Shown in pieces: positions 26,276 through 34,746 of a stretch of 64,000 nucleotides of DNA (positions are counted from its first letter, which is position 1; every line of letters starts with the position of its first letter). The translations under genes and the position numbers were made by a program. The DNA comes from Thermus sp. 2.9. Lineage in GTDB: Bacteria; Deinococcota; Deinococci; Deinococcales; Thermaceae. The stretch lies in NCBI RefSeq assembly GCF_000794385.1, contig NZ_JTJB01000039.1:1-64000 (forward strand), in the 5' to 3' direction. Under the pieces are notes generated by a model, which worked only from the letters and a program-made list of their open reading frames with translations, searched no databases and was not told the origin of the DNA.

Positions 26276-28850
26276 GGGCTTCGCGGATCCTTTCCGCTTG
26301 CTCCAGGTTTTCCTTGAGCCTGGCCTCCTCCGCCGCCACCACTTCCTTGGGGGCCTTTTCCCGGAAGCCGGGGGCGGAGAGCTTCCTTTGGCTCTTTTCC
26401 GCCAGCTCTAGGAGGTCTTTTAGCCGCTTTTCCTGCCGGCGCCGCCACTCCTCCACATCCAGAAGCCCCTCCAAGGGCATCCGGGCGGTGACCTTGGACA
26501 AGGCCTTGACCAAGGCTTTTTCCGGCTTTTCCTCAAGGAGCTCGGCCCGGGCTAAAAAGCGGAAGGCCTCGAGGTTTTCCCGCACGGGTGCCACTTCCCC
26601 CTCCAGGTAGACCCGCACCTCCTGCCCCGGGGGAAGCCCGGCCTCGGCCCGTAGGGCCCGCACCGCCGTCACCGCCTGCTTTAGCGCTTCAAAGGCGTCC
26701 TCCGCCTCCTTGTCCTCCTTGCCCTGGGCCTCGGGCCAGGCCTCGAGGGCCAGCTCCTCCTTGCCCGTGAGGGCCTGGTGGAGCTCGCTGGTGAGGAAGG
26801 GCATCATGGGGTGGAGGAGTTTGAGGAGGGTGGCGAGGGCCTCCTCCAGGGTTCTTAAGGTGTGGGCGTTCCCGGCCTTGAGGGCGGGCTTGGCCGCCTC
26901 CAGGTACCAGTCGCAGAACTCGCTCCAGACCAGCTCGTAGATTTCCCGTGCCGCCTGGGCCAGGTCCAAGGCCTCGTAGAGGGCGGTGATCTCCCGTACT
27001 CCCCGGTCCAGGCGGCTTCGCATCCAGCGGTCCGCTAGGGTTGGGGTGTCCGTCTTTGGCTGGAAGCCTTTCCGGGAAAGGAGGACGAAGCGGGCGGCGT
27101 TGTAAAGCTTGTTGGCAAAGTTGCGGGCCATCTCCAGCCAGCGGAGGTCCAGCCGGATGTCCTGCCCCCCGGTGGCCAGGTAGGTGAGGGCGAAGCGAAG
27201 GGCGTCGGCCCCATAGCGCTCCACCATTTCCAAGGGGTCAATCACGTTCCCCTTGGACTTGGACATCTTCTGGCCCTTCTCGTCCAAGACCAGGCCGTGG
27301 AGGAGCACGGTCTTAAAGGGCCTTTCCCCCATGAAGTGGTAACCGGAGACCTCCATGCGGGAAACCCAGAGGAAGAGGATGTCATACCCCGAGACCAGGA
27401 CGTCCCCGGGATAGAAGGCCTTGAGGTCCTCGGTCTCCTCGGGCCAGCCCAGGGTGGAAAGAGGCCAAAGTGCCGAGGAAAACCAGGTGTCAAAGACGTC
27501 CTCGTCCCGTTTGAGCCTCGGGCTTCCGCAGGCCTCGCAGAGGGTGGGGTCTTCCAGGTAGCGCTCGGGGCGCGGGACGTTGATGGCCCCGCAGTCCTCG
27601 CAGTACCAGGCGGGGATCTGGTGGCCCCACCAAAGCTGGCGGGAGATGTTCCAGTCCTTGACGTTCCTGAGCCAGTCCAGGTTGACCTTCTTCCAGCGCT
27701 CGGGCACGAAGGCGATATCCCCCCGCTCCAGGCCCCTTATGACCTTTTCCGCCAAGGGCTTCATGGAAAGCCACCACTGGGGGAAGATGGCGTACTCAAT
27801 GGGGGTGCCGCAACGGGAGCAGGTGGCGAGGCTTATGGTGTACTCCTCCTCCTTGACCAGGTGCCCCGCCTCGCGGAAGAGTTCCACCGCCTTCCTGCGG
27901 GCTTCAAAGCGGTCCAGGCCCCTGAGGGCTTCGGGCACCCTTTCCCCTTCCATCCTCCCCTCCAGGTTGATGACGGAGACCGCTTCAAGCCCGTGCCGCT
28001 CCCCGATCTCGTAGTCCAGGGGGTCGTGGGCCGGGGTCACCTTGAGGGCGCCGGTGCCGAATTCCCTTTCCACGGCGTTATCGGCCACGATGGGGATCCA
28101 GATGTCCGTGAGGGGGATGCGGGCCCGCCGGCCGATCAGGCCTTGGTAGCGCTCGTCTTCGGGGTGGACGGCGATGGCCTGATCGGCGAAGACCGTTTCC
28201 GGGCGCACGGTGGCGATTTCTATATAGCCGCCCCCTTCCACCTCGTAGCGCAGGGTGTAGAGCCTTCCCGGGGTGGGCTCGGTTTCCACCTCCAGGTCGG
28301 AGAGGGTGGTCTCGCACCGGGGGCACCAGTTCACGAGCCGGGGGGCGCGGTAGGCCAGGCCCTCATGGTAGTAGCGGGAAAAAGCGTAGCGCACCGCCTT
28401 GGAGCGCTTCTCGTCCATGGTGAAGGCTTCCCGGCTCCAGTCGGCGCTGGCCCCAAGGCGCTTAAGCTGCTTGAGGATGGTCCCCCCCGACGCCTCCTTC
28501 CACTGCCACACCCGCTGTAAGAAGGCCTCCCGGCCCAGGTCGTGCCGGGTCTTGCCCTCCTTGAGGAGGAGGCGCTCCACCACCACCTGGGTGGCGATGC
28601 CGGCGTGGTCGGTGCCGGGGAGCCATACCGCCTCATAGCCCTGCATGCGCTTGTAGCGGATGAGGGCGTCCTGGAGGGAGTTGTCCAGGGCGTGGCCCAT
28701 GTGCAAGGAGCCCGTGACGTTGGGGGGCGGCATGAAGATGACGAAGGGGGGTTTGCCGCTTTTGGGGTTGGCCACGAAGGGGTTTTTTGCCCACCTCTCC
28801 GCCCACTTGGGTTCCACCGCTTTGGGATCGTAGGCCTTGGGTAGGTCCAT
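26259..28850 (-). CDS. valS: Valyl-tRNA synthetase
   Basis: Class I aminoacyl-tRNA synthetase with CP1 editing domain. The HIGH motif appears as PNVTGSLHMGHAL and the KMSKS motif as KMSKSKGNVIDP. Zinc-binding Cys clusters are CPRCETTLSDL, CSRCGTPIEYA and CEDCGAI...CEACGS. A C-terminal coiled-coil tRNA-binding arm ends ERIREALSQIG. 863 residues from ATG 28850 (MDLPKAYDPK), close to the 862 I recall for T. thermophilus. An upstream ATG at 28859 (MDSMDL) is possible; TAAAGT at 28866-28861 would start transcription just before 28850. Confidence 0.97.
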   Translation of the reverse strand: MDLPKAYDPKAVEPKWAERWAKNPFVANPKSGKPPFVIFMPPPNVTGSLHMGHALDNSLQDALIRYKRMQGYEAVWLPGTDHAGIATQVVVERLLLKEGKTRHDLGREAFLQRVWQWKEASGGTILKQLKRLGASADWSREAFTMDEKRSKAVRYAFSRYYHEGLAYRAPRLVNWCPRCETTLSDLEVETEPTPGRLYTLRYEVEGGGYIEIATVRPETVFADQAIAVHPEDERYQGLIGRRARIPLTDIWIPIVADNAVEREFGTGALKVTPAHDPLDYEIGERHGLEAVSVINLEGRMEGERVPEALRGLDRFEARRKAVELFREAGHLVKEEEYTISLATCSRCGTPIEYAIFPQWWLSMKPLAEKVIRGLERGDIAFVPERWKKVNLDWLRNVKDWNISRQLWWGHQIPAWYCEDCGAINVPRPERYLEDPTLCEACGSPRLKRDEDVFDTWFSSALWPLSTLGWPEETEDLKAFYPGDVLVSGYDILFLWVSRMEVSGYHFMGERPFKTVLLHGLVLDEKGQKMSKSKGNVIDPLEMVERYGADALRFALTYLATGGQDIRLDLRWLEMARNFANKLYNAARFVLLSRKGFQPKTDTPTLADRWMRSRLDRGVREITALYEALDLAQAAREIYELVWSEFCDWYLEAAKPALKAGNAHTLRTLEEALATLLKLLHPMMPFLTSELHQALTGKEELALEAWPEAQGKEDKEAEDAFEALKQAVTAVRALRAEAGLPPGQEVRVYLEGEVAPVRENLEAFRFLARAELLEEKPEKALVKALSKVTARMPLEGLLDVEEWRRRQEKRLKDLLELAEKSQRKLSAPGFREKAPKEVVAAEEARLKENLEQAERIREALSQIG

Positions 28851-28899
28851 GCTATCCATCACTTTACCCGGGCGGGCTAGGGGAAGGCCAGGGCGGGGC

Positions 28900-29487
28900 T
28901 TAGGGGAGGGCGTAGAGGTAGTAGCGCCCGTTTTCCAGGTGGAAGAAGGCCTCCTCGTAGGCCAGGCCCTCAATGGGGGTTTCGGGGGGGATGGGGAGGA
29001 AAACCCCTCCCACCCGGATGCCCTCCGGGAGGACTTCCAGGCTTCCTTGGGCCACCTCCCGGCTTTCCGCCTCCGGGTCGTTGAGGGGGGTGTGGAGGAG
29101 GCGCACGGGTACCCCCTTTAGGCTAAAGAGCACGTTGCTCGGGTCGTGGAAGGGGGCCCGGTGGAGAAGGCGCTCCTCCACCTCCGCCACCTCCCCCAAG
29201 AGGGCGTAGCGGTCTAGGGGTAGGAGGGCTTTGCCGCTTTGGAGGAGGGCGAGAAAGCGGTGGCGGTCCTCCTCCGAGAGGAGGATGGGGGCCCGGTGGG
29301 AGCCCACCCTTGGGTCCTGGTCCAGGCGCCCCTTGAGGAGTTCCTGAGCCGCCTTTAGGGCCTCTTCCCGCGTGGGGTAGAGGCTATAGGGGTTCACCTT
29401 GAAGAGGAGTTCATACCCCTTGGGCCCTTGGATGAGCCAGGCCAAGTGGAGCTCAAAGAAGCGGCGTTTTTGCCAAGCGGGGTGCAT
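28900..29487 (-). CDS. Conserved hypothetical protein
   Basis: 195 residues, no signal peptide or membrane segments. N-terminal RRFFELHLAWLIQGPKGYELLFKVNPYSLYPTREEALKAAQELLKG has a beta-then-helix pattern; the C-terminal half is beta-rich (VFLPIPPETPIEGLAYEEAFFHLENGRYYLYAL). Not recognised. ATG 29487 lies 7 nt after a reverse-strand TATACT box, divergent from mrp. Confidence 0.65.
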   Translation of the reverse strand: MHPAWQKRRFFELHLAWLIQGPKGYELLFKVNPYSLYPTREEALKAAQELLKGRLDQDPRVGSHRAPILLSEEDRHRFLALLQSGKALLPLDRYALLGEVAEVEERLLHRAPFHDPSNVLFSLKGVPVRLLHTPLNDPEAESREVAQGSLEVLPEGIRVGGVFLPIPPETPIEGLAYEEAFFHLENGRYYLYALP

Positions 29488-29494
29488 AAGGAGG

Positions 29495-29550
29495 AGTATA
29501 CGCCCTCATTGTGCCTTCGCTCCTTGCCCAAAGCTATCGCCGGGTATACT
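29495..29550. promoter_or_regulatory. Divergent promoters between hypothetical gene and mrp
   Basis: Reverse TATACT at 29500-29495 is 7 nt from the minus-strand ATG 29487. Forward TATACT at 29545-29550 is 11 nt from mrp ATG 29562. Both would give leaderless or few-nt leaders. Confidence 0.6.
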
Positions 29551-29561
29551 CTAGGCCCGGT

Positions 29562-30614
29562 ATGGCGCTATCCGAAGAGCGGGTCCTCGAGGCCCTGCGC
29601 ACGGTGATGGACCCCGAGCTGGGGAAGGACCTGGTGTCCTTGGGCATGGTGGGGGAGGTGCGGCTAGAGGGCAAAAGGCTGGAGGTCCTGGTGAACCTCA
29701 CCACCCCCGCCTGTCCCCTGAAGGGGCAGATTGAGGCGGACATCCAAAGGGCCCTCCTCCCCTTGGGCCTCGAGGAGGTGCGGGTCCGCTTCGGCGGGGG
29801 GGTGCGCCCCCCGGAAAAATACCCCATCCCCGGGGTGAAGCACGTGGTGGCGGTGGCCTCGGGCAAGGGTGGGGTGGGGAAGAGCACCGTGGCCGCCAAC
29901 CTGGCCCTGGCCCTCCGCCAAGAAGGGGCGCAGGTGGGGCTTTTGGACGCCGACCTCTACGGGCCGAGCCAGGCCAAGATGTTCGGCCTGGAGGGGCAAA
30001 AGCTCAAGGTGGACCAAAACCGCAGGATCCTCCCCCTGGAGGCCCACGGCATCAAGGTCCTCTCCATGGCCAACATCGTCCCCCCGGGCCAGGCCATGAT
30101 CTGGCGAGGGCCCATCCTCCACGGCACCCTGAAGCAGTTTTTGGAGGAGGTGAACTGGGGGGAGCTGGACTATTTGGTGGTGGACCTGCCCCCGGGCACG
30201 GGGGACGTGCAGCTTAGCCTGGCCCAGCTCACCCAGGTTTCCGGCGGGGTCATCGTCACCACGCCCCAGGAGGTGGCCCTCATAGACGCCGAGCGGGCGG
30301 CGGACATGTTTAAGAAGGTGCAGGTGCCCATCCTGGGGGTGGTGGAGAACATGAGCGCCTTCCTCTGCCCCCACTGCGGGAAGCCCACCCCCATCTTCGG
30401 CGAGGGGGGCGGAAGGCGGCTCGCCGAGAGGCTTAAGGCCCGCTTCCTGGGGGAGATCCCCCTCACCCTTCCCTTGCGGGAAAGCGGGGACCAGGGGATG
30501 CCCGTGGTGGTCAAGGACCCGGAGGGCCTCGAGGCCCAGGCCTTCCGCCGGGCGGCCCGGGAGCTCGCCGCCAGTTTGAGCGTTCAGACCTTCATCGCCT
30601 TGCCCATGGCCTGA
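29562..30614 (+). CDS. Mrp/ApbC/NBP35-type Fe-S cluster carrier ATPase
   Basis: P-loop ATPase that carries or delivers 4Fe-4S clusters. An N-terminal MIP18/DUF59 domain (about 1-85, with TTPACPLKGQIEADI) is fused to the ParA/MinD-like domain. The deviant Walker A is GKGGVGKST, DADLYGPSQ and VDLPPGTGD are the switch regions, and CPHCGKPTPIFGEGGG carries the cluster-binding CxxC. 350 residues. It is followed with 1 nt spacing by a regulator with a C-terminal cysteine cluster, a coherent Fe-S homeostasis pair. Confidence 0.93.
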   Translation: MALSEERVLEALRTVMDPELGKDLVSLGMVGEVRLEGKRLEVLVNLTTPACPLKGQIEADIQRALLPLGLEEVRVRFGGGVRPPEKYPIPGVKHVVAVASGKGGVGKSTVAANLALALRQEGAQVGLLDADLYGPSQAKMFGLEGQKLKVDQNRRILPLEAHGIKVLSMANIVPPGQAMIWRGPILHGTLKQFLEEVNWGELDYLVVDLPPGTGDVQLSLAQLTQVSGGVIVTTPQEVALIDAERAADMFKKVQVPILGVVENMSAFLCPHCGKPTPIFGEGGGRRLAERLKARFLGEIPLTLPLRESGDQGMPVVVKDPEGLEAQAFRRAARELAASLSVQTFIALPMA

Positions 30615-30615
30615 C

Positions 30616-31212
30616 ATGGCCCTTCTTGTGGAAGGCACCAAGGAACGGGTTTTGGACCTCCTCAGGGTCAAGCCCCGCACGGCCAAGGAGGTGGCGGAGG
30701 CCTTGGGGATCAGCCAGGTGGCGGCCCGCAAGCACCTGGAGGACCTGGAGGCCCGGGGGCTGGTGCGCTCGGAGGTGCGCCGCTGCCCGGGGCGGGGCCG
30801 TCCCTACCGCCTTTACCAGGCCCAGGACGAGGGGGCGCCCTACGCCGCCCTTTGCGGGGATGTGCTGAGGGGCCTCGAGGGGGCCTTGGGGAAGGAGGGG
30901 GTGGTGCGGCTCCTTTTGGAAAGGAACCGGCGGCTCCTCGCCCCCCTGAACCTCGAGGGCCTTCCCCTGCGGGAGCGCTTGGAGCGCTTGGCGGCCTTTC
31001 TCAAGACCCAGGGCTACGAGGCGGAGGTGGTGGAGGAGGGGGGAAGGCTTTACCTCTGCCAGCGCCGATGTCCCAAGCTCGCCCTTTCCCGGGAGCACGA
31101 GGCCCTTTGCCAAAGCGAGCTCTTGGCCTACCAGGAGCTTTTGGGCCTCCCCATCCACCGGGAGGAACGGCTGGCCGAGGGGGGAAGCTGCTGCCGCTAC
31201 CGCGTAGAATGA
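30616..31212 (+). CDS. SufR-like winged-helix regulator with Cys cluster
   Basis: 198 residues. The N-terminal winged helix (about 8-60, TKERVLDLLRVKPRTAKEVAEALGISQVAARKHLEDLEARGLV) resembles ArsR/SufR regulators. RRCPGRGRPYRLYQ is the wing. The C-terminal half has Cys in CQRRC, a third Cys twelve residues on, and a final CC (GGSCCRYR), a layout expected to bind an iron-sulfur cluster. It starts 1 nt after the mrp stop (TGACATG). Likely senses Fe-S or redox status; target genes are not visible here. Confidence 0.72.
   Translation: MALLVEGTKERVLDLLRVKPRTAKEVAEALGISQVAARKHLEDLEARGLVRSEVRRCPGRGRPYRLYQAQDEGAPYAALCGDVLRGLEGALGKEGVVRLLLERNRRLLAPLNLEGLPLRERLERLAAFLKTQGYEAEVVEEGGRLYLCQRRCPKLALSREHEALCQSELLAYQELLGLPIHREERLAEGGSCCRYRVE
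31205..31210 (+). promoter_or_regulatory. -10 box TAGAAT, leaderless start of prmA
   Basis: TAGAAT ends on the first base of the regulator's TGA stop and is 6 nt before GTG 31217, the same geometry as at 7762 and 22709. Confidence 0.6.
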
Positions 31213-31216
31213 CGGG

Positions 31217-31981
31217 GTGTGGGTCTACCGCCTAAAGGGCACGCCCTGGGAACTGGACGCCCTCATCCCCGAGCTCTTTGACCGGGGGGCGCGGGGGCTT
31301 TGGGAACGGGAAGGGGAGGTCCTGGCCTACTTCCCCGCGCCCGTGGACCTGCCCCACGGGGGGGTCTGGGAGGAGGTGCCGGACGAGGACTGGCTTCAGG
31401 CCTGGCGGCGCGATCTGAAGCCCGCCTTGGCCCCGCCCTTCGTGGTCCTGGCCCCTTGGCACCGTTGGGAGGGAGGGGAGATCCCCCTGGTCATTGAGCC
31501 CGGCATGGCCTTCGGCACCGGGCACCACGAGACCACCCGCCTGGCCCTCATGGCCTTGGCCCGCCACCTCGCCCCTGGGGAGAGGGTGCTGGACCTGGGC
31601 ACGGGAAGCGGCATCCTGGCCATCGCCGCCGCCAAGCTGGGGGCGGAGGCCTTGGGGGTGGACATAGACCCCACCGTCTTGCCCCAGGCGGAGGAAAACG
31701 CCCGCAGGAATGGGGTTTCCGTCCGCTTTCTGGAAGGAAGCCTGGAGGAGGCGCTTCCCTATGGCCCCTTTGACCTTTTGGTGGCGAACCTCTTCGCCGA
31801 GCTCCACCAAGCCCTCGCCCCCCGCTACCGGGAGGCCTTGGCCCCCGGGGGGAGGCTTCTCCTCACGGGGATCCTGAAGGAAAAGGCCCCCTTGGTGCGG
31901 GAGGTCCTTCGGGAGGCGGGCCTTCTCCCCTTAGAGGAGGCGGAGGAGGGGGAGTGGGTCCTCCTCGCCCACCGGAGGTAG
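31217..31981 (+). CDS. prmA: Ribosomal protein L11 methyltransferase
   Basis: SAM-dependent trimethylase of ribosomal protein L11. The N-terminal substrate-recognition domain (about 1-60) is followed by EPGMAFGTGHHETTRLAL, the Rossmann motif VLDLGTGSGILAIAAAKLG, GVDIDPTVLPQAEENARRNG and the catalytic-site segment LLVANLFAE. 254 residues, the length I recall for the T. thermophilus enzyme. GTG start is leaderless. Its stop lies 3 nt before rsmE. Confidence 0.95.
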   Translation: MWVYRLKGTPWELDALIPELFDRGARGLWEREGEVLAYFPAPVDLPHGGVWEEVPDEDWLQAWRRDLKPALAPPFVVLAPWHRWEGGEIPLVIEPGMAFGTGHHETTRLALMALARHLAPGERVLDLGTGSGILAIAAAKLGAEALGVDIDPTVLPQAEENARRNGVSVRFLEGSLEEALPYGPFDLLVANLFAELHQALAPRYREALAPGGRLLLTGILKEKAPLVREVLREAGLLPLEEAEEGEWVLLAHRR

Positions 31982-31984
31982 CCC

Positions 31985-32671
31985 ATGCGCCCCCACCGCG
32001 CCTATAGCCCCGGCCTCACCGGCGTCCTTTCCCTTCGGGAAAGCCGCCACCTCCTGGAGGTGCTCAGGGCCCGAGTGGGGGATCGCTTCACCGTGTTTGA
32101 CGCCGAGCGGGAAGCCTTGGCCGAGGTGGTGGACCTGGGCCCCCCGGTGCGCTACCGCATCCTGGAGGAGCGCCGCCCCGAGCGGGAGGTGGGGGTGGAG
32201 GTGGTCCTCTACATGGCCCTCCTTAAGGGGGATAAGTTGGCCGAGGTGGTGCGCATGGCCACGGAGCTTGGCGCCACCCGCATCCAACCCCTCGTCACCC
32301 GGCACAGCGTGCCCAAGGAGATGGGGGAGGGGAAGCTTAAGCGCCTCCAGGCCATCGCCGTGGAGGCGGCCAAGCAGTCGGGAAGGCTCAAGGTGCCCGA
32401 GGTCCTCCCCCCCATTCCCCTGAAGGCGGTGCCGGAGGTGCCCCAAGGCCTCGTGGCCCACGTGGGGGCAAGCCGCCTGGTGCGGGGGGTCTTGGACCTG
32501 GAAAAGCCCCTGGCCCTGGCCGTGGGGCCGGAGGGGGGCTTCGCCGAGGAGGAGGTGGAGCTTTTGCAGGAGCGGGGCTTTACCCCCGTCACCCTGGGGC
32601 GGAGGATCCTCCGGGCGGAAACCGCCGCCCTCGCCCTCCTCGCCCTGTGCACCGCGGGGGAGGGAAGATGA
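31985..32671 (+). CDS. rsmE: 16S rRNA m3U1498 methyltransferase
   Basis: SPOUT-class methylase with an N-terminal PUA-like domain (HLLEVLRARVGDRFTVFD) and the knot domain: ALLKGDKLAEVVRMATELGATRIQPLVTRHSVPK, AVEAAKQSGRLKVPEV, AVGPEGGFAEEEVELL and LGRRILRAETAALALLAL. 228 residues. Shine-Dalgarno GGAGG overlaps the prmA stop. Its last codons overlap the start of the lipoprotein gene. Confidence 0.95.
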   Translation: MRPHRAYSPGLTGVLSLRESRHLLEVLRARVGDRFTVFDAEREALAEVVDLGPPVRYRILEERRPEREVGVEVVLYMALLKGDKLAEVVRMATELGATRIQPLVTRHSVPKEMGEGKLKRLQAIAVEAAKQSGRLKVPEVLPPIPLKAVPEVPQGLVAHVGASRLVRGVLDLEKPLALAVGPEGGFAEEEVELLQERGFTPVTLGRRILRAETAALALLALCTAGEGR

Positions 32672-33054
32672 GGGGCCTCCTTCTCCTCCTCCTTTTCCTT
32701 TCCGCCTGCCGCTACACCTTCCTTCCCCTGGATCCCGGCAAGCCCGCCCCGCCCGAGCGGCCCTTCGTGGTGGCGAGGCTCGTCCCTGGGGAAGGTGAGG
32801 CGAGGCTTTCCCTGAGGGTGGAGCGGCTTCCCCGAGCTGGCTACCTCCACCTCAAGTGGTACCGGGAGGAGCGCTTAATCCTGGAGCGGGCGCTTTTCCT
32901 GGAGAACCTTGGGGCATATGAGGCCCGTTTTCCCCTCCAGGAGGGGTACCACCGCCTGGTGGGGATTTTTGAGGGGGCGGTGCTCTTCCAGTTGGACCTG
33001 GGAACCCCCCGTCTACCGGACCCCGATGAGGTAGAGGACCAGGGGAACGGTTAG
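32668..33054 (+). CDS. Small predicted lipoprotein
   Basis: 128 residues with a signal-peptidase-II lipobox (MRGLLLLLLFLSAC, Cys14), so probably membrane-anchored outside the cytoplasm. The rest is beta-rich (RLSLRVERLPRAGYLHLKWYREERLILERA). No family recognised. ATG 32668 overlaps the rsmE stop; the frame is also open from 32647. The 3' end overlaps the convergent transporter gene by 42 bp. Confidence 0.65.
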   Translation: MRGLLLLLLFLSACRYTFLPLDPGKPAPPERPFVVARLVPGEGEARLSLRVERLPRAGYLHLKWYREERLILERALFLENLGAYEARFPLQEGYHRLVGIFEGAVLFQLDLGTPRLPDPDEVEDQGNG

Positions 33055-33906
33055 GAAGGCGAAGAAGGTGGAAACCACCACGCTCCTGGCCACCCGGAGG
33101 GCGTCTCCCCCGAACTCCCGGGTCATGAGGAAGGCGTTCACCGCCACCGGGGTGGCGGACTGGAGGACCAGGACCTGGTGCTCTAGCCGGGGAAGCCCTA
33201 AGGCGAGGCCCACCCCGTAGGCCAGGAGGGGGGCGAGGAGGAGCCTAAGGGCGCTGGCGGTGGCCTCAAAGGCGCCCACCTGGAAGCGGGTCTGGCCCAT
33301 CTGCATCCCCAGGGTGAGGAGGAGGACGGGGATGGCCGCTTGGCCCATGAGCCGCACCCCCTCGTCCAGGCGGAAGGGGAGGGCGATCCCCAGGGCCTTT
33401 AGGAGAAGGCCCAGGAAAAGCGCGTAGAAGAGGGGAAGGCGCAGGGTGAGGCGAAGCCCTTCCCGAAGCCCCCCACCCCGGATGAAGGCGGGACCGAGCC
33501 CGAACATGACCGCGCTGGAGAGGATGAAGTAGACCACGGCCCGCCTAAGGCCCTCCTCTCCCAGGGCGAAGTAGGTGAGGGAAAGGCCCATGTTCCCCGA
33601 GTTGGGGAAGAGGCTGCAGACCAAAAGCCCCTTGGCGGCTTGGGGGGAGAGGCCCAAAAGCCTCCCCGCCCCTTGGATGGCGAGGAAAAGGAGGGCGTAG
33701 GTGAGGGTGAAGCCCAAGGCGAGCCCCCAAAGCCCTTCCCGGGTGTACTCCGCCCGGTACATGGCGTCAAAGATGAGGGCGGGGACCAGGAGGTAGAGGG
33801 TGAGGCGGCTTAGGGTGGAGAGGTCCATGGGCACGCGCCGCCCCAGGAGGTAGCCGGAAAGGACCACCAGGGCCACCGGGACCACGGTGTTGAGGAGGGC
33901 CTGCAT
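33013..33906 (-). CDS. AEC-family (auxin efflux carrier-like) transporter
   Basis: 297-residue inner-membrane protein with about ten hydrophobic segments in two five-helix halves. Typical AEC features: N-terminal VVPVALVVLSGYLLGRR, CSLFPNSGNMGLSLTYFALGEEG at the end of the first half, and LQSATPVAVNAFLMTREFGGD in the second. Bacterial members export dicarboxylates or small organic acids, but the substrate is not predictable. ATG 33906 follows a reverse-strand TAAAAT by 7 nt. Confidence 0.85.
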   Translation of the reverse strand: MQALLNTVVPVALVVLSGYLLGRRVPMDLSTLSRLTLYLLVPALIFDAMYRAEYTREGLWGLALGFTLTYALLFLAIQGAGRLLGLSPQAAKGLLVCSLFPNSGNMGLSLTYFALGEEGLRRAVVYFILSSAVMFGLGPAFIRGGGLREGLRLTLRLPLFYALFLGLLLKALGIALPFRLDEGVRLMGQAAIPVLLLTLGMQMGQTRFQVGAFEATASALRLLLAPLLAYGVGLALGLPRLEHQVLVLQSATPVAVNAFLMTREFGGDALRVARSVVVSTFFAFLTVPLVLYLIGVR

Positions 33907-33912
33907 GTGGGG

Positions 33913-33919
33913 CATTTTA
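33913..33919. promoter_or_regulatory. Shared AT-rich core of two divergent leaderless promoters
   Basis: Reverse TAAAAT (33919-33914) is 7 nt from ATG 33906. The same base pairs read forward as CATTTT (33913-33918), 6 nt from ATG 33925. The forward box is a poorer match, so the minus-strand gene probably has the stronger promoter. Confidence 0.5.
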
Positions 33920-33924
33920 GGGCT

Positions 33925-34746
33925 ATGCCGAGCTACCGGGAACTGGCGGAGGCCATCCGGCGGGTGCTCCTGGAGGGAGGGGTGGCGCCGAAGCGCCAGG
34001 TTCTGCCCCTTCCCACGGGGCAGTTTTTGGTGATGCCCGCGGCGGACCATGAGGTGGCGGTGTGCAAGCTGGTGGTGGTGGAGCCGGAAAGGACGCCCAT
34101 GGTGCAGGCGGAGGTGTGGGCGAGGCGCCTCGCCACGGGGGAGGTCTTCCACCTTCCTGGGGAGGAGCTCACGCAAAGGCGCACCGCCGCCCTTTCCCTC
34201 CTCGCCGCCACCCTTCTTGCCCCGAGGCGGGAGGGGGCCTTGCTGGTGGTGGGGCCGGGGGCCCAGGGCCTGGCCCACCTCGAGGCCTTTGCCGAGGCCT
34301 TCCCCCTCACCCGGGTCCTGGTGCGGGGAAGGGGGCGGGAGCGGGTGTTGGCCTTTTTGGCGAAGGCGCGGGAGCTGGGGCTAGAGGCCGCCGAGTGGAC
34401 GGGGGAAGAGGTCCCCGAGGACGTGGCCTTCCTGGTCACCGCCACCCCAAGCCCCACCCCCGTCCTGCCCCCTAAGGTGCCCGATGGGGTATTCCTGGCG
34501 GCGGTGGGAAGCTACCGCCCGGAGATGCGGGAGGTGCCGGAGGCCCTCTTGGCCCAAGCCGCCCTCTACTGCGACACGGAGGACGCCCTCTTGGAGGCGG
34601 GGGAGCTCCAAGGGGTCGCCCGCCCCGTCATCCCCTTGCGGGAGGCCCTCTTGGGCCGGCGGGGGGAGGGGCGCTTCGTCCTCTTCAAGAGCGTGGGGCA
34701 CGCCCTCTTTGACCTGGCGGCGGCCAAGGCCTACCTAGGCCTATAG
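33925..34746 (+). CDS. Ornithine cyclodeaminase/mu-crystallin family protein
   Basis: NAD(P)-binding protein of 273 residues. A first domain has LPTGQFLVMPAADHEVAVCKLVVV, then the Rossmann motif LLVVGPGAQGLAHLEAFAEAFPLTRVLVRGRG and VAFLVTATPSPTPVLPPKVPDGVFLAAVGSYRPEMREVP. FKSVGHALFDLAAAKAYL at the C terminus is the family's conserved GxAxxDLAAA block. Relatives include ornithine cyclodeaminase, alanine dehydrogenase and pyrroline/piperideine-2-carboxylate reductases. The exact reaction is undetermined; loss of a few N-terminal residues relative to ornithine cyclodeaminase favours a reductase. Confidence 0.82.
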   Translation: MPSYRELAEAIRRVLLEGGVAPKRQVLPLPTGQFLVMPAADHEVAVCKLVVVEPERTPMVQAEVWARRLATGEVFHLPGEELTQRRTAALSLLAATLLAPRREGALLVVGPGAQGLAHLEAFAEAFPLTRVLVRGRGRERVLAFLAKARELGLEAAEWTGEEVPEDVAFLVTATPSPTPVLPPKVPDGVFLAAVGSYRPEMREVPEALLAQAALYCDTEDALLEAGELQGVARPVIPLREALLGRRGEGRFVLFKSVGHALFDLAAAKAYLGL

